A stretch of DNA of 5,460 nt from Verrucomicrobiota bacterium (lineage in GTDB: Bacteria; Verrucomicrobiota; Verrucomicrobiia; Chthoniobacterales; UBA10450). This document shows, piece by piece, positions 4,788 through 5,460 of the stretch. The notes beneath the pieces were generated by a model. The model saw only the letters and a program-made list of their open reading frames with translations, made no database searches and was not told the DNA's origin. Location: NCBI GenBank assembly GCA_003219095.1, contig QHPM01000038.1, forward strand, positions 1 through 5,460, written 5' to 3'. Position numbers and translations under genes: made by a program. The stretch's first letter is position 1, and every line of letters begins with the position of its first letter.

Positions 4788-5460
4788 ATGAAAACGAAAC
4801 TGGCTGAGTCGTCATCGGACACAATTCGCGAGGAAGTACGACAGCGTTATGGCGCCACTGCGCGCGAGGAATCTTCTTGTGCCGAAGATTGCTGCACTTT
4901 TACCAGCAGCGATGCTCTTGGTTACTCGGCCGAAGATTCCGCCTTTGCGCCCGAAGCCGCGAACCTCGGCCTGGGTTGTGGTAATCCGCTTGCCATCGCC
5001 TCTTTGGAAAAAGGACAAACTGTCCTCGACCTCGGATCCGGTGCCGGATTTGATTGTTTCCTGGCCGCTCGCGCAGTTGGACCAACCGGGAAAGTAATCG
5101 GTGTGGACATGACTCATGAGATGCTGGCGAAAGCGCGCGCGAACGCGAAGAAGAACGGATTCGACAATGTCGAATTTCGCCTGGGCGAGATTGAAGCTCT
5201 TCCAGTGGCAGACAAAAGCGTGGACGTAATCATCTCGAATTGTGTGATCAATCTTTCGCCACAGAAGGAGCGGGTGTTTCGAGAAGCTTTCCGTGTTTTA
5301 ACGCCCGGCGGTCGGCTGGCCGTCGCCGACATCGTCGCAACGGCACCATTACCTGAAGAGGTAAAAGGAGACTGGGCCGCCTATACTGGATGCATGGCTG
5401 GTGCATCGGAGATCGATGAACTCAAAAAAATGCTGCGCAATGCCGGCTTCGATCGAATCA
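4788..5460 (+). CDS. arsM: Arsenite S-adenosylmethionine methyltransferase (3' end outside window)
   Basis: ArsM methylates As(III) in the cytoplasm using S-adenosylmethionine, giving methylated and volatile arsenicals. The first 224 residues are present and continue past the edge. Seen: an N-terminal cysteine cluster (Cys31, Cys35, Cys36) after RQRYG; GLGCGNP with Cys64; the SAM-binding motif I VLDLGSGAGFD (79-89); the acidic motif II end VIGVD (103-107); ALPVADKSVDVIISNCVINL with Cys152; RVLTPGGRLAVADIV (169-183); and GCMAGA with Cys202 followed by LRNAGF. Cys64, Cys152 and Cys202 match the family's conserved arsenic-binding positions, and the NCVINL and CxxGA contexts separate ArsM from UbiE-type methyltransferases. 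ATG 4788 is the natural family start, but CTTCATTTTCTTC before it has no Shine-Dalgarno. No arsR, arsB or arsC is seen in the window, so regulation cannot be read here. Confidence 0.93.
   Translation, partial: MKTKLAESSSDTIREEVRQRYGATAREESSCAEDCCTFTSSDALGYSAEDSAFAPEAANLGLGCGNPLAIASLEKGQTVLDLGSGAGFDCFLAARAVGPTGKVIGVDMTHEMLAKARANAKKNGFDNVEFRLGEIEALPVADKSVDVIISNCVINLSPQKERVFREAFRVLTPGGRLAVADIVATAPLPEEVKGDWAAYTGCMAGASEIDELKKMLRNAGFDRI

Noticed and set aside
4849..5097. Alternative plus and minus frames overlapping arsM
   Set aside because: The arsM frame carries uninterrupted family motifs throughout; the others are shadows.

Overview
The window reads as chromosomal DNA of a free-living Gram-negative bacterium, most likely a soil Verrucomicrobiota lineage (Chthoniobacterales / Udaeobacter-like). 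This is an inference from the wording of the Lnt and NamZ-type proteins, the moderately high GC content, the weak or absent Shine-Dalgarno sequences, and the palindromic repeats between genes. No 16S or other marker gene is present to prove it. All recognisable genes lie on the + strand.

Layout. (1) 1-1249: apolipoprotein N-acyltransferase (lnt), open at the left edge and broken near 853-860. The join changes frame and removes the segment that carries the catalytic cysteine. (2) 1250-1457: intergenic, holding a ~96-bp imperfect palindrome. (3) 1458-2546: a NamZ-type (DUF1343) exo-N-acetylmuramidase with a shortened C-terminus. Its stop overlaps (4) 2543-3244, a small exported protein with a 3D / double-psi-barrel-like C-terminus. 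(5) 3245-3609: non-coding, with a hairpin, a decayed half copy of the palindrome and another inverted repeat. (6) 3610-4603: an exported S1/P1-type zinc nuclease with a late frameshift that displaces its last ~40 residues. (7) 4601-4787: a cluster of repeats and hairpins. (8) 4788-5460: the first 224 codons of an arsenite S-adenosylmethionine methyltransferase (arsM), running off the right edge.

How it fits together. The first half is about the cell envelope: lipoprotein maturation, muropeptide trimming and an exported barrel protein that may act on peptidoglycan. The nuclease is a periplasmic or secreted scavenging enzyme, and ArsM is a stand-alone arsenic detoxification gene. Two features stand out. 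Three of the five genes carry lesions (internal deletion, C-terminal truncation, frameshift). Palindromic repeats also sit within a few bases of three gene 3' ends, and two of them appear to run into the ends of the reading frames. I see no CRISPR array, tRNA, rRNA, transposase or obvious new multi-gene system.
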